Below, piece by piece: positions 7,615-15,308 of a DNA stretch of 20,931 bases. Within the stretch, counting starts at the first letter, position 1. Each line of letters begins with the position of its first letter. Both the position numbers and the translations under genes were made by a program. Source of the DNA: Candidatus Zhuqueibacterota bacterium (GTDB taxonomy: Bacteria > Zhuqueibacterota > Zhuqueibacteria > Residuimicrobiales > Krinioviventaceae); contig RQOI01000019.1 in the NCBI GenBank assembly GCA_003854995.1, forward strand, positions 1 through 20,931, in the 5' to 3' direction. The notes beneath the pieces are model-generated. The model saw nothing but the letters and a program-made list of their open reading frames with translations, ran no database searches and had not been told where the DNA came from.

Positions 7615-7683
7615 TTATGTCTGATCCTTAAAAAAGGTCATTTCGCAAATAAACAGGTAGAGCAGATTAATTTCGAGAGACTC

Positions 7684-7971
7684 GTGTTTGTTGTTCAAAA
7701 CTTTTTTTCAGCGCTGGCGTCGGTCGTGCATCTCTTTTTGACGCTTTACATGTATGTCGTCATTGCGCGAGCGGTCATGTCATGGTTCAATCCGAATCCG
7801 TACAATAACATGGTTCGGTTCATCTATCAAGTCACAGATCCGGTGCTCGATCGGGTGCGCCGATGGATACCGCCGATAAGCGGATTAGACCTCTCTCCCG
7901 TCATCGTCATTTTCGCCATTCTGTTCATTGACAGATTTCTCGTCTCCGTTCTGAGAAATCTTGCACGGTAA
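7684..7971 (+). CDS. yggT: YggT family integral membrane protein
   Basis: Small membrane protein of 95 aa with the YggT layout: a first hydrophobic segment (about residues 5-27), then the family signature ARAVMSWFNPNPYN, a basic stretch with TDPVLDRVRRWIPP, and a second hydrophobic segment (SPVIVIFAILFIDRFLV). YggT proteins are widely found near cell-division and envelope genes, and their biochemical role is poorly defined. The frame is open far upstream, but the upstream codons look non-coding and run through the promoter-like sequence. I therefore place the start at GTG 7684, just after a GAGAGA run. That start is uncertain by a few codons. The DivIVA-like gene follows by 21 nt, a pairing common elsewhere. 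Confidence 0.82.
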   Translation: MFVVQNFFSALASVVHLFLTLYMYVVIARAVMSWFNPNPYNNMVRFIYQVTDPVLDRVRRWIPPISGLDLSPVIVIFAILFIDRFLVSVLRNLAR

Positions 7972-7992
7972 TTTTAATTGTGGGGAGTCATC

Positions 7993-8679
7993 GTGAAACT
8001 TTCGCCGTTGGATGTCAGAAAACAAGAGTTCAAGCGCACCATGCGCGGTTTTGATCCTGAAGAGGTCGAAGCCTTTCTCGTCATGGTGGCAGATGAACTC
8101 GAATTTCACATTCGTGAAAAAAATCAGCTCAACGACGAGCTGATCAAGCTGAGAACGCAGCTCAAGGATTACCAGCGAGTCGAGAGCACCTTGCGCGACA
8201 CGCTCGTACGGGCGCAGAGCACTGTCGAGGACTCGCGAATGAATTCACGGCGCGAGGCCGAAATCATCATTCATGAGGCCGAAATTCAGGCCGACAATAT
8301 CGTCAAAGAGTCGCGGGAAGAGCTGTTGAGCATTCGTCACGAAATCAGCTTGCTGCGCGCACAAAAGGATGCCATCGCCAAACGGCTTCGGCACATGCTG
8401 GAATCGCAACTGGAAATGCTGGAAGTGATGGAAATTGAAGATTTCAAACATTTTGAGGGAAAACGCGCGGAAAAAATGGACCACTCTCCCCAGCCACAGC
8501 AAGCGACGAAACGAGGAGTGCCGCCGCAACCCTCTGTGCACAGCCGACCTGAACAGAGCCAGGATGCCAAGCCGCGGATCATTCAAACACAAAATCCGTC
8601 CGGCGGCTTAAATTTGACGCGAGATATCAATCCCCTCGACCGCCCAGAGCCAACACGTCCGAAGGATATGCCGTCTTGA
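7993..8679 (+). CDS. DivIVA-like coiled-coil protein
   Basis: Cytoplasmic protein of 228 aa. The N-terminus MKLSPLDVRKQEF followed by MRGFDPEEVEAFL is the conserved DivIVA lipid-binding domain; Arg18 is kept while the neighbouring membrane-inserting Phe17 of Bacillus DivIVA is Met here. A long heptad-like coiled coil spans about residues 30-160. The last 65 residues are rich in Pro, Gln and Arg and look disordered. The GTG at 7993 is chosen over an upstream TTG because GGGGAG (7982-7987) sits 5 nt before it and the protein then begins exactly like the family. DivIVA proteins mark curved membranes and recruit division, polarity or growth factors. The partner in this lineage is unknown. Confidence 0.85.
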   Translation: MKLSPLDVRKQEFKRTMRGFDPEEVEAFLVMVADELEFHIREKNQLNDELIKLRTQLKDYQRVESTLRDTLVRAQSTVEDSRMNSRREAEIIIHEAEIQADNIVKESREELLSIRHEISLLRAQKDAIAKRLRHMLESQLEMLEVMEIEDFKHFEGKRAEKMDHSPQPQQATKRGVPPQPSVHSRPEQSQDAKPRIIQTQNPSGGLNLTRDINPLDRPEPTRPKDMPS

Positions 8680-8719
8680 GAAAAAGGGACGGGTCAGTGC
8701 GCGAAACTGCGGAGTTGTT

Positions 8720-9421
8720 TTGAACGGCTTGACAAAATTTTTCGGACGACCATTGGCTCTCTGCACTCTACTGCTCTCTTGTAGTGCCCAGCATGTTCTA
8801 CTCGAGCCAAAGGATCTGCACAGAAATCAAACAGTGCTGTTTGAAACGACAGACGGCGAAAAAGTGTCCGGCGTCGTCGTGCTCGCCAATGGTGAGGCGG
8901 TGCTGGTAAACGACAGCTACGGCGAGGAAAGAGGCTTTCTGCTAAAAAACATCGTCACGATCAAAGGGCCACAGCCTGTTCTGGACGAAAACGGCGTCAT
9001 TGTCAGCGAAGCCGAAATCGACTCTTTCCGCACCAACGCCAATCTGACGACCTATGCCATCGTCGGCGGCATCATCTCGGGTGGCGTCAGTTTTTTAGCC
9101 GCCAGCCTCATGACGCACGAGGTTTTCAACATTGACAGTGAGGCGCCGGTCTACATCGGAACGACGGCCGGATTAGCTGCCGGAACCGTGCTGTTTGCGG
9201 AATCCGGCGCGCGCCGGGATCGCGACAAGGCGATCGAAAACGTGCTCGCCTCGCGCACTGAACCAGGATATGTAATTTCTTTGCCCGATCAAAACGATGA
9301 CATCATCCTTCGACAAAAGATCAAAGAGATCATTGAAGAGCGAATGAAACTGGAAGCTGAAATTGATCAATTGCTGAACGAGATGGACGAGATCGAGGAA
9401 CCAAAAGAAGAAAAAAAGTAG
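8720..9421 (+). CDS. Predicted lipoprotein with two glycine-rich membrane segments, function unknown
   Basis: Unrecognised 233-aa protein. A basic N-terminus and hydrophobic stretch end in the lipobox LLSC with Cys21, so it should be a lipoprotein processed by Lgt and LspA. Residues 35-85 alternate strand-like segments (KVSGVVVLANGEAVLVND), suggesting a small beta barrel or SH3-like fold. Two Gly/Ala-rich hydrophobic segments follow (about 110-131 and 143-161), of the kind seen in glycine-zipper proteins. The C-terminus (195-233) is a highly charged helix, probably coiled coil, ending in a Lys/Glu tail. The TTG start at 8720 has GGAG 5 nt upstream. It lies between DivIVA-like and nucleoside phosphorylase genes and may be co-transcribed with them. 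No function is proposed. Confidence 0.75.
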   Translation: MNGLTKFFGRPLALCTLLLSCSAQHVLLEPKDLHRNQTVLFETTDGEKVSGVVVLANGEAVLVNDSYGEERGFLLKNIVTIKGPQPVLDENGVIVSEAEIDSFRTNANLTTYAIVGGIISGGVSFLAASLMTHEVFNIDSEAPVYIGTTAGLAAGTVLFAESGARRDRDKAIENVLASRTEPGYVISLPDQNDDIILRQKIKEIIEERMKLEAEIDQLLNEMDEIEEPKEEKK

Positions 9422-9427
9422 CATGCC

Positions 9428-10255
9428 GTGAATTCGTTATCTCTAAAAGACAAGACGATGCAAGCCGTCTCCTATCTGTCGGATCGGTTGGCTGCTCCGC
9501 CTCGCATCGGCCTCATCCTCGGAACCGGCCTCGGCACGCTCGGCGACAAGATTCAGCGGGCGACGATGATCAATTATGGGGAAATCCCCTATTTTCCGGA
9601 ATCCACGGTAGAGTTTCATGCGGGGAAATTGATCAGCGGCACGCTGGCAGGCCAAGCCGTGCTGGCGATGCAGGGGCGCTTTCATTACTATGAAGGCTAT
9701 ACGATGCAAGAGATCACGCTGCCCATCCGCGTCATGCATCAACTCGGAATACGCACGTTGATCATCTCGAACGCGGCAGGAGGCATTCGTGAGGAGCTCT
9801 CCCCGGGCACACTGGCGCTGATCAATGATCATATCAATCTAATGGGCGACAATCCGCTCATCGGGACTTTTGATCCATTTCTGGGTTCACGATTCCCGGA
9901 TATGAGCGAACCCTACAGCGTTAAATTGCGTCATCTGGCGCACAAAGCAGCCGAGGATTTGGGCATCAAACTGGTGGACAGCATCTACGCCGCAGTCAGC
10001 GGCCCGAGTTTTGAGACGCCGGCGGAAATTCGCATGCTGCGAGCTTTTGGCATCGACTCGATTGGCATGTCCGTCGTGCCGGAAGTTCTGGTGGCGCGGC
10101 AACTGGCCATGGACGTCCTTGGGCTATCGGCCATCACCGACCAGTCATTGCCGGAAGAGATGCAGCCGATCAGCCACGAGCAGGTCTCAAGAGTGGCAAA
10201 GGAGATCACGCCAACGTTCAACGCTCTTGTCGAAGAAATCATAAAGAGGATCTAG
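9428..10255 (+). CDS. Purine nucleoside phosphorylase, trimeric PNP-II type
   Basis: Enzyme of 275 aa that cleaves purine nucleosides with phosphate to free base and ribose-1-phosphate (purine salvage, cytosol). Phosphate-site GTGLGTLGDK (32-41), GRFHYYEGY (83-91, His86) and SNAAGG (114-119) are present, as are the base-site YAAVSGPSFET (Glu196) and MSVVPEVLVAR. The base-specificity residue, Asn243 in human PNP, is Asp238 here (SAITDQS). Asp at this place is associated with acceptance of 6-aminopurines, so adenosine may be a substrate. The GTG at 9428 follows the lipoprotein stop by 6 nt; an internal ATG at codon 11 is possible but would shorten the first helix. The next gene is a paralogous phosphorylase. 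Confidence 0.9.
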   Translation: MNSLSLKDKTMQAVSYLSDRLAAPPRIGLILGTGLGTLGDKIQRATMINYGEIPYFPESTVEFHAGKLISGTLAGQAVLAMQGRFHYYEGYTMQEITLPIRVMHQLGIRTLIISNAAGGIREELSPGTLALINDHINLMGDNPLIGTFDPFLGSRFPDMSEPYSVKLRHLAHKAAEDLGIKLVDSIYAAVSGPSFETPAEIRMLRAFGIDSIGMSVVPEVLVARQLAMDVLGLSAITDQSLPEEMQPISHEQVSRVAKEITPTFNALVEEIIKRI

Positions 10256-10259
10256 TCTG

Positions 10260-11117
10260 ATGTCACGAATCGGAATTATCGGCGGATCTGGACTTTATCA
10301 GATAGAAGGCATCAAGAACATTAAAACAGTCTATGTCGAGACGCCCTTTGGCCATCCCTCGGATGGTTACGTCACCGGCACCCTTGAAGGGTGCGATGTT
10401 ATTTTTCTGCCGCGGCATGGCCGCGGCCATCGGCTATTGCCGACAGAAGTGCCCTATCGCGCCAACATCTTTGGCATGAAAAAACTCGGCGTATCCCACA
10501 TCATCTCCGTATCAGCGGTGGGCTCACTGCGAGAAGATTATGTCCCGACCGATTCGGTCATCATTGACAATTTTTTCGACCGCTCGAATCAGGCGCGGCC
10601 GCACACCTTTTTCGGCGACGGCATCGTCGCGCATGTGCAGATGGCGCATCCTGTTTGTGAGAAACTGCGCCAGGTCCTTTTAACAGCCGCGAACGAAATC
10701 AATGCGCGCGTTAAGGACGGCGGCGTCTATTTGAACATGGAAGGACCGCAATTTTCAACGCTGGCGGAATCGCAAACCTATCGTCAGTGGGGCATGGACG
10801 TCATCGGCATGACGCAGATGAGCGAAGCGCGTCTGGCGCGAGAGGCTGAAATTTGCTATGCGACCATCGCGCAGGTCACAGATTTCGATTGCTGGCACGA
10901 GGAAATCGGAGACACCGTCTCTGTAAACGGCATCATTGAGGTGATGCACAAGAACACTGAAACGGCCAAAGAGATCATCACACGCGCCATACCCAAGATC
11001 AGCGATACCGAATGCGACTGCAAAGACGCCCTCGCCATTTCGTTCATCACCGATAAATCGTTATGGCCGGCCGAGACCGTCGAAAAGCTGAGACCCATTC
11101 TGGAAAAATATTTATAG
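10260..11117 (+). CDS. mtnP: S-methyl-5'-thioadenosine phosphorylase (MTAP/MtnP)
   Basis: Enzyme of 285 aa that splits methylthioadenosine, the by-product of polyamine and other S-adenosylmethionine reactions, into adenine and methylthioribose-1-phosphate. The N-terminus IGIIGGSGLY, TPFGHPSD (28-35), FLPRHGRGH (49-57), SVSAVGSLRE and EGPQFSTLAES are MTAP signatures. TDFDCW carries Asp208 and Asp210, the adenine-recognising pair corresponding to Asp220/Asp222 of the human enzyme, and VIGMTQMSEA matches the ribose-pocket strand. Length is normal. The ATG follows the PNP stop by 4 nt and IleRS follows by 8 nt, so the three are probably one transcript. Confidence 0.93.
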   Translation: MSRIGIIGGSGLYQIEGIKNIKTVYVETPFGHPSDGYVTGTLEGCDVIFLPRHGRGHRLLPTEVPYRANIFGMKKLGVSHIISVSAVGSLREDYVPTDSVIIDNFFDRSNQARPHTFFGDGIVAHVQMAHPVCEKLRQVLLTAANEINARVKDGGVYLNMEGPQFSTLAESQTYRQWGMDVIGMTQMSEARLAREAEICYATIAQVTDFDCWHEEIGDTVSVNGIIEVMHKNTETAKEIITRAIPKISDTECDCKDALAISFITDKSLWPAETVEKLRPILEKYL

Positions 11118-11125
11118 AGCGCAAA

Positions 11126-14100
11126 ATGAAATACAAACCGATTGATAACAGCAAGCTGCCAGAGCTCGAACGGGAGATCCTCAAATTTTGGCAAGAAGAT
11201 AAAACATTCGAACGCAGCATCAACGACAGACCGATTGATAATCCTTTTGTCTTTTACGAAGGGCCGCCGACGGCGAATGGTCGACCCGGAATCCATCATG
11301 TCATCGCACGAACGGTCAAGGATGTCGTCTGCCGCCTGAAGACCATGCAGGGATATCGAGTGGAACGCAAGGCGGGCTGGGACACACACGGACTGCCGGT
11401 CGAGATCGAGGTTGAAAAAGAGCTGGGACTCGACGGCAAAGACCAGGTGATCGAGTATGGCGTCGCAGAATTCTGCAAAAAATGTCGCGAGAGCGTCTGG
11501 ACCTATAAGCAAGAATGGGATCAACTCACCGAGCGCATGGGGTATTGGATCGATCTGGATAATCCCTATATCACCTATACCAACGACTACATCGAGTCGG
11601 TCTGGTGGATTCTGAAACAGTTTTGGGAAAAAGGTCTCATCTATCAGGGATTCAAAATTTTGCCCTATTGTCCCCATTGCGAGACGCCGTTGTCCGGCCA
11701 TGAAGTGTCGCAGGGCTACGAGGAGATCAAAGATCCATCGATCTACGTCAAGGCAAAAATCAAAAACCGCGATAACACCTACTTCCTCGTCTGGACGACG
11801 ACGCCGTGGACGCTCATTTCCAACGTCGCGCTGGCGCTGCATCCGGACGCGACCTATGTCAAGGTGCTGCATAAGGAGCAGTATTTGATCCTCGCGCAGG
11901 CGCGACTGGGAGTGCTGGAGGGCGATTATGAAATCGTCGAATCGTTCAACGGCTCTGAACTGGCCAATTCAGACTATGAACCATTCTTCTCGTATGTCGA
12001 GCCGGATAAAAAGGCCTATTACACTGCACTTGCCGATTTCGTCACCATGTCGGACGGATCGGGCATTGTCCATATCGCGCCAGCGTTTGGTGAAGACGAC
12101 TATCAACTGGGACTTTTATATGATCTGCCGATGATACATCCCGTTGATAAAAGCGGCAAGTTCGTATCAGCTGTCACGCCATGGGCTGGGCGATTTGTCA
12201 AAGATGCGGATGTAGATATCATCGTCGATTTGAAACATCGCGGACTGCTCTACAGGACAGAAAAGATCACCCATAGCTATCCGCATTGCTGGCGCTGCAA
12301 ATCTCCCTTGCTGTACTATGCGCGTAAATCGTGGTACATCAAGACGACGGCCATCAAAGAAAAGCTCATCGCCAACAACAAAAAGATAGATTGGCATCCG
12401 AAAGAAGTCGGTTCGGGTCGATTTGGTGAGTGGCTTGAAAATAACATCGATTGGGCGCTGTCGCGCGATCGCTTCTGGGGCACCCCTCTGCCGGTCTGGC
12501 GATGTGAGGCGTGCCAGCATGATGACTGCATCGGCAGCACGGCCGAACTGCGTGAAAAGGGCATCGACGTCCCCGTAAATCTCGACCTGCACAAACCGTC
12601 CGTCGATGCCATCCTCATGAAATGTCCCAAATGCAACGGCCTGATGCGACGCGTGCCCGAAGTCATTGACTGCTGGTTCGATTCCGGCAGCATGCCGGTG
12701 GCGCAATGGCACTATCCGTTCGAGAATAAGGACATTTTTGCGAAAAAATTTCCCGCCGACTTTATCTCAGAGGGCGTTGACCAGACCCGCGGCTGGTTTT
12801 ATTCCATGCTGGTCATTGGCACATTTCTGTTCGACCAACCGACTTTCAAGACCTGCCTCTCGGTCGACATGATCCTCGACAAAGAGGGACAAAAAATGTC
12901 GAAATCAAAGGGCAACTCGGTCGATCCCTTCCAACAGATGGAAAAATACGGCGCCGATATCCTGCGCTGGTATCTGTTGACCGTCAGTCCGCCCTGGCTG
13001 CCGACCAGATATGATGAAGATGGTCTTCAGGATGTGAATCGAAAATTCTTTGGCACGCTGACCAACACTTATTCCTTCTTTGCCATGTACGCCGACATTG
13101 ACCAGTTCGAATATAGCCATGCAGAGCGCATCGCGCCTGAGCGTCGCTCGCAGATCGATCGCTGGATACTGGCGGTCCTGCAAAGTGTGTCGGCAAACAT
13201 CATCAGCAACCTTGCAGAGTATGATTTGACAAAAGCAGCCCGCGCGCTGGCTGATTTTGTGGTCGATGATTTATCCAATTGGTACGTTCGCCGCTCGCGT
13301 CGCCGATTCTGGAAGTCGGAGATGGGAGACGATAAACGCGCAGCCTTCCAGACGCTGCATGAATGTCTGGTGACTGTGTGCAGACTGATGGCGCCGTTTG
13401 CACCGTTTCTTTCAGAAGCCATTTATCGCAACTTGACGCGCGAGAACAAACATTTCGCCACCAGCGTGCATTTGTGCGATTATCCGACCACAGGTTCCGC
13501 GCCGCTCGATTACGCCGATGCCCTGCTTGAGGAACGCATGCAGCTCGTCCGCCGCATGGTTGAGGCAGGTCGATCCATACGCAATGATGCGGGACTACGA
13601 GTGCGACAGCCGTTGGCAAAAATTCTCATAGTGGACAAGGATGGTCGTCGCGCGCAGCTGATCAAAGACATGGAAAATCTCATCATCGAGGAATTGAATG
13701 TCAAAAGCATTCAGTTTGTACAGGACCAGAACGAGCTATTGAACCTCAAAGCCGAACCCGTGTATAAGAATCTCGGCCCCAAATTTGGCAGACTCGTCAA
13801 CCAGGCCGCTGAAGCCATCAAGTCATTCGGCGAGCGGGAGATAAAAAATATATTGAATAATGGCGGAGAGCGATTGGTTGTAGATGGGCACGAAGCAATG
13901 ATTCTGCCGGACGACATGATCATAAAAACTGAAGATAAACCTGGCCTGGCTGCAGCGACCGAGGGCGATTTGACCATTGCGTTGGCAACAGACATTTCGG
14001 AAGAGCTGCTGGACGAGGGCTTGGCGCGCGAATTTGTCAATCGCGTGCAAAATATGCGCAAAGAAGCCGGTTTTCAGGTGACAGATCGCATCAATATCTT

Positions 14101-14272
14101 TGTCAAGGCATCGGATCGACTGGCAAAAGCCCTCATGAACGAGGCTGAATATATCCAAAACGAGACGCTCTGTCTGGGAATTGAACATGGCACTGCCATT
14201 AATGGAGATTTTCAAAAAGAACTCAAGATCGATGACTTGGCCGCTTTAGTTGGAATAGCAATTGTAAAATGA
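11126..14272 (+). CDS. ileS: Isoleucyl-tRNA synthetase, IleRS2-type with GxHH signature
   Basis: Class-I aminoacyl-tRNA synthetase of 1048 aa that charges tRNA-Ile. FYEGPPTANGRPGIHHV places the signature motif at residues 55-58 as Gly-Ile-His-His instead of the usual His-x-Gly-His. KMSKS is at 590-594. The editing domain contains VWTTTPWTLISN. Cys pairs (CPHC 182-185, CWRC, CEAC, CPKC) suggest bound zinc. A typical IleRS2 C-terminal region follows the anticodon-binding part. IleRS2 enzymes resemble eukaryotic cytosolic IleRS and are naturally tolerant of mupirocin. ATG 11126 is preferred because an earlier in-frame ATG at 11063 would extend into the mtnP gene and precedes the conserved MKYKPIDNSKLPELEREIL start. 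An intrinsic terminator follows the stop. Confidence 0.96.
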   Translation: MKYKPIDNSKLPELEREILKFWQEDKTFERSINDRPIDNPFVFYEGPPTANGRPGIHHVIARTVKDVVCRLKTMQGYRVERKAGWDTHGLPVEIEVEKELGLDGKDQVIEYGVAEFCKKCRESVWTYKQEWDQLTERMGYWIDLDNPYITYTNDYIESVWWILKQFWEKGLIYQGFKILPYCPHCETPLSGHEVSQGYEEIKDPSIYVKAKIKNRDNTYFLVWTTTPWTLISNVALALHPDATYVKVLHKEQYLILAQARLGVLEGDYEIVESFNGSELANSDYEPFFSYVEPDKKAYYTALADFVTMSDGSGIVHIAPAFGEDDYQLGLLYDLPMIHPVDKSGKFVSAVTPWAGRFVKDADVDIIVDLKHRGLLYRTEKITHSYPHCWRCKSPLLYYARKSWYIKTTAIKEKLIANNKKIDWHPKEVGSGRFGEWLENNIDWALSRDRFWGTPLPVWRCEACQHDDCIGSTAELREKGIDVPVNLDLHKPSVDAILMKCPKCNGLMRRVPEVIDCWFDSGSMPVAQWHYPFENKDIFAKKFPADFISEGVDQTRGWFYSMLVIGTFLFDQPTFKTCLSVDMILDKEGQKMSKSKGNSVDPFQQMEKYGADILRWYLLTVSPPWLPTRYDEDGLQDVNRKFFGTLTNTYSFFAMYADIDQFEYSHAERIAPERRSQIDRWILAVLQSVSANIISNLAEYDLTKAARALADFVVDDLSNWYVRRSRRRFWKSEMGDDKRAAFQTLHECLVTVCRLMAPFAPFLSEAIYRNLTRENKHFATSVHLCDYPTTGSAPLDYADALLEERMQLVRRMVEAGRSIRNDAGLRVRQPLAKILIVDKDGRRAQLIKDMENLIIEELNVKSIQFVQDQNELLNLKAEPVYKNLGPKFGRLVNQAAEAIKSFGEREIKNILNNGGERLVVDGHEAMILPDDMIIKTEDKPGLAAATEGDLTIALATDISEELLDEGLAREFVNRVQNMRKEAGFQVTDRINIFVKASDRLAKALMNEAEYIQNETLCLGIEHGTAINGDFQKELKIDDLAALVGIAIVK

Positions 14273-14278
14273 AGCAAT

Positions 14279-14310
14279 GGGCTGTCAGCATGCATCGACA
14301 GCCTTTTTTT
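14279..14310 (+). terminator. Intrinsic terminator after ileS
   Basis: GGCTGTC (14280-14286) and GACAGCC (14297-14303) form a perfect 7-bp stem with a 10-nt loop, followed directly by seven T residues (14304-14310). It lies 7 nt after the ileS stop and should end the upstream transcript at least partly. The DksA/TraR gene begins 26 nt later and must rely on read-through or on a promoter I could not identify. Confidence 0.85.
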
Positions 14311-14335
14311 GCTCCTATGTGATTGGGAGGTTGAG

Positions 14336-14719
14336 ATGAACAAAAAACAGCTGAATCATTACAAAAAAATCATCATGCGAAAACGGCAGGAACTCATAGA
14401 GCAGTTGAACAAGCTCAAAGAAAGCGGACTGAACAACAGCGTGAGCGACTCTGCCGGCGATCACTCAACCTATTCGCTGCATATGGCGGATCAGGGGACC
14501 GACACGATGGAACGCGAAAAACAGTACATGTTCGCGTCACGGGAACAAAATTATCTCTACCACCTGGACATGGCGCTGGAACGAATTGAAAAAGGCGAGT
14601 TCGGCAAGTGCATCAACTGCGGAAATGAGATCGGTCAAGACCGACTCGAAGCAGTGCCGCATGTGCGCCTGTGCATCAATTGCAAGTCAAAAGAAGAACT
14701 AACAAAAAGCAAGTATTGA
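14336..14719 (+). CDS. DksA/TraR family C4 zinc-finger protein
   Basis: Protein of 127 aa with a helical, charged N-terminal half (1-85, likely coiled coil) and a C-terminal zinc finger using Cys92, Cys95, Cys113 and Cys116 (CINC ... CINC). The DQGTDTMERE stretch (52-61) and ALERIEKGEFGKC are characteristic. Family members bind RNA polymerase through the secondary channel and adjust transcription, often with ppGpp. Whether this one acts like DksA cannot be told. ATG 14336 is chosen because a strong GGGAGG site (14325-14330) lies 5 nt upstream; a longer in-frame start at 14309 would begin in the terminator. The stop overlaps the lspA start by one base, indicating coupling. Confidence 0.9.
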   Translation: MNKKQLNHYKKIIMRKRQELIEQLNKLKESGLNNSVSDSAGDHSTYSLHMADQGTDTMEREKQYMFASREQNYLYHLDMALERIEKGEFGKCINCGNEIGQDRLEAVPHVRLCINCKSKEELTKSKY

Positions 14720-15270
14720 TGAAATCGTTGAAAATTCTCAGCGTCACCGCAATCGTCGTCCTTCTCGATCAAATGACGAAAATCTATATCAGTCATTCAA
14801 TGCAGTTGCACCAGTCCGATCGGGTGCTGGGCGATTTTTTTCGTATCACCTATGTGGAAAACGCCGGCATGGCGTTCGGGATCAAAGTGGGGCACAGCGG
14901 TTTTTTCACCATTTTTGCCGTGATCGCAAGTCTGGCGATCATGCTCTATCTTTTCAGGATGAAGGGTGAAAAATTTTTGGCGCGCTTTTCGATGGCGCTC
15001 ATCCTCGGCGGCGCGATCGGCAATGTGGGCGATCGCATCATTCGCGGTTCAGTGGTTGATTATCTCGATTTCGAGTTTTTCGACATCAACATCCCCCCCT
15101 TTCAATTCCTCTTCATCGACTTTCCCGGCTATACATTGAACCGTTGGCCGGTCTTTAACGTGGCGGACTGTGCGATAACCGTGGGCATGCTGCTGCTGTT
15201 CATCTTCATCCTGACCGAGAAACCACCAACAGAACTGGAACACCTCGGGGATGCGGAGATGATCCATTGA
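14719..15270 (+). CDS. lspA: Lipoprotein signal peptidase (signal peptidase II)
   Basis: Inner-membrane aspartyl protease of 183 aa that removes signal peptides from diacylglyceryl-modified prolipoproteins. Four hydrophobic segments are visible (about 5-22, 62-80, 92-107, 145-166). Conserved motifs are YVENAGMAFGI (46-55), GNVGDRIIRGSVVDYLDF (101-118) and FNVADCAITVG (146-156); Asp114 and Asp150 match the catalytic pair. The ATG overlaps the stop of the zinc-finger gene as TGATG. The region around residues 119-141 is slightly longer than in Escherichia coli LspA. The predicted lipoprotein upstream in this run is a likely client. Its stop is 38 nt from the converging protease gene, and I see no terminator between them. 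Confidence 0.95.
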   Translation: MKSLKILSVTAIVVLLDQMTKIYISHSMQLHQSDRVLGDFFRITYVENAGMAFGIKVGHSGFFTIFAVIASLAIMLYLFRMKGEKFLARFSMALILGGAIGNVGDRIIRGSVVDYLDFEFFDINIPPFQFLFIDFPGYTLNRWPVFNVADCAITVGMLLLFIFILTEKPPTELEHLGDAEMIH

Positions 15271-15308
15271 GACACACTCTCTCTTCTGCTGCACAGACAG
15301 CCTGATTT

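Larger units (their letters stand above)
7129..7683. other. 555-bp intergenic region rich in inverted repeats
   Basis: Divergent intergenic region between the aminotransferase (minus) and YggT (plus) genes. No reading frame in it looks like a protein. From left to right it holds: the aminotransferase ribosome-binding site; an intrinsic terminator reading leftward (7162-7206); a segment complementary to the terminator loop (7242-7248); hairpins at 7262-7284 and 7300-7319; a 96-nt foldable element (7423-7518); an AT-rich patch with promoter-like sequences pointing both ways (7532-7560 minus, 7586-7614 plus); and the YggT leader. Details are given under the separate entries. Confidence 0.7.

Noticed and set aside
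7477..7683. N-terminal extension of YggT from an ATG at 7477
   Set aside because: The extra residues match nothing in YggT proteins and would place the strong promoter-like sequence inside the gene.
10856..11872. Minus-strand open frame of 338 codons across mtnP and ileS
   Set aside because: It covers two unmistakable plus-strand enzyme genes and its translation shows no domain features.
15271..15308. Bidirectional terminator between the converging lspA and protease genes
   Set aside because: No stem with a T run on either strand could be found in the 38-nt gap.
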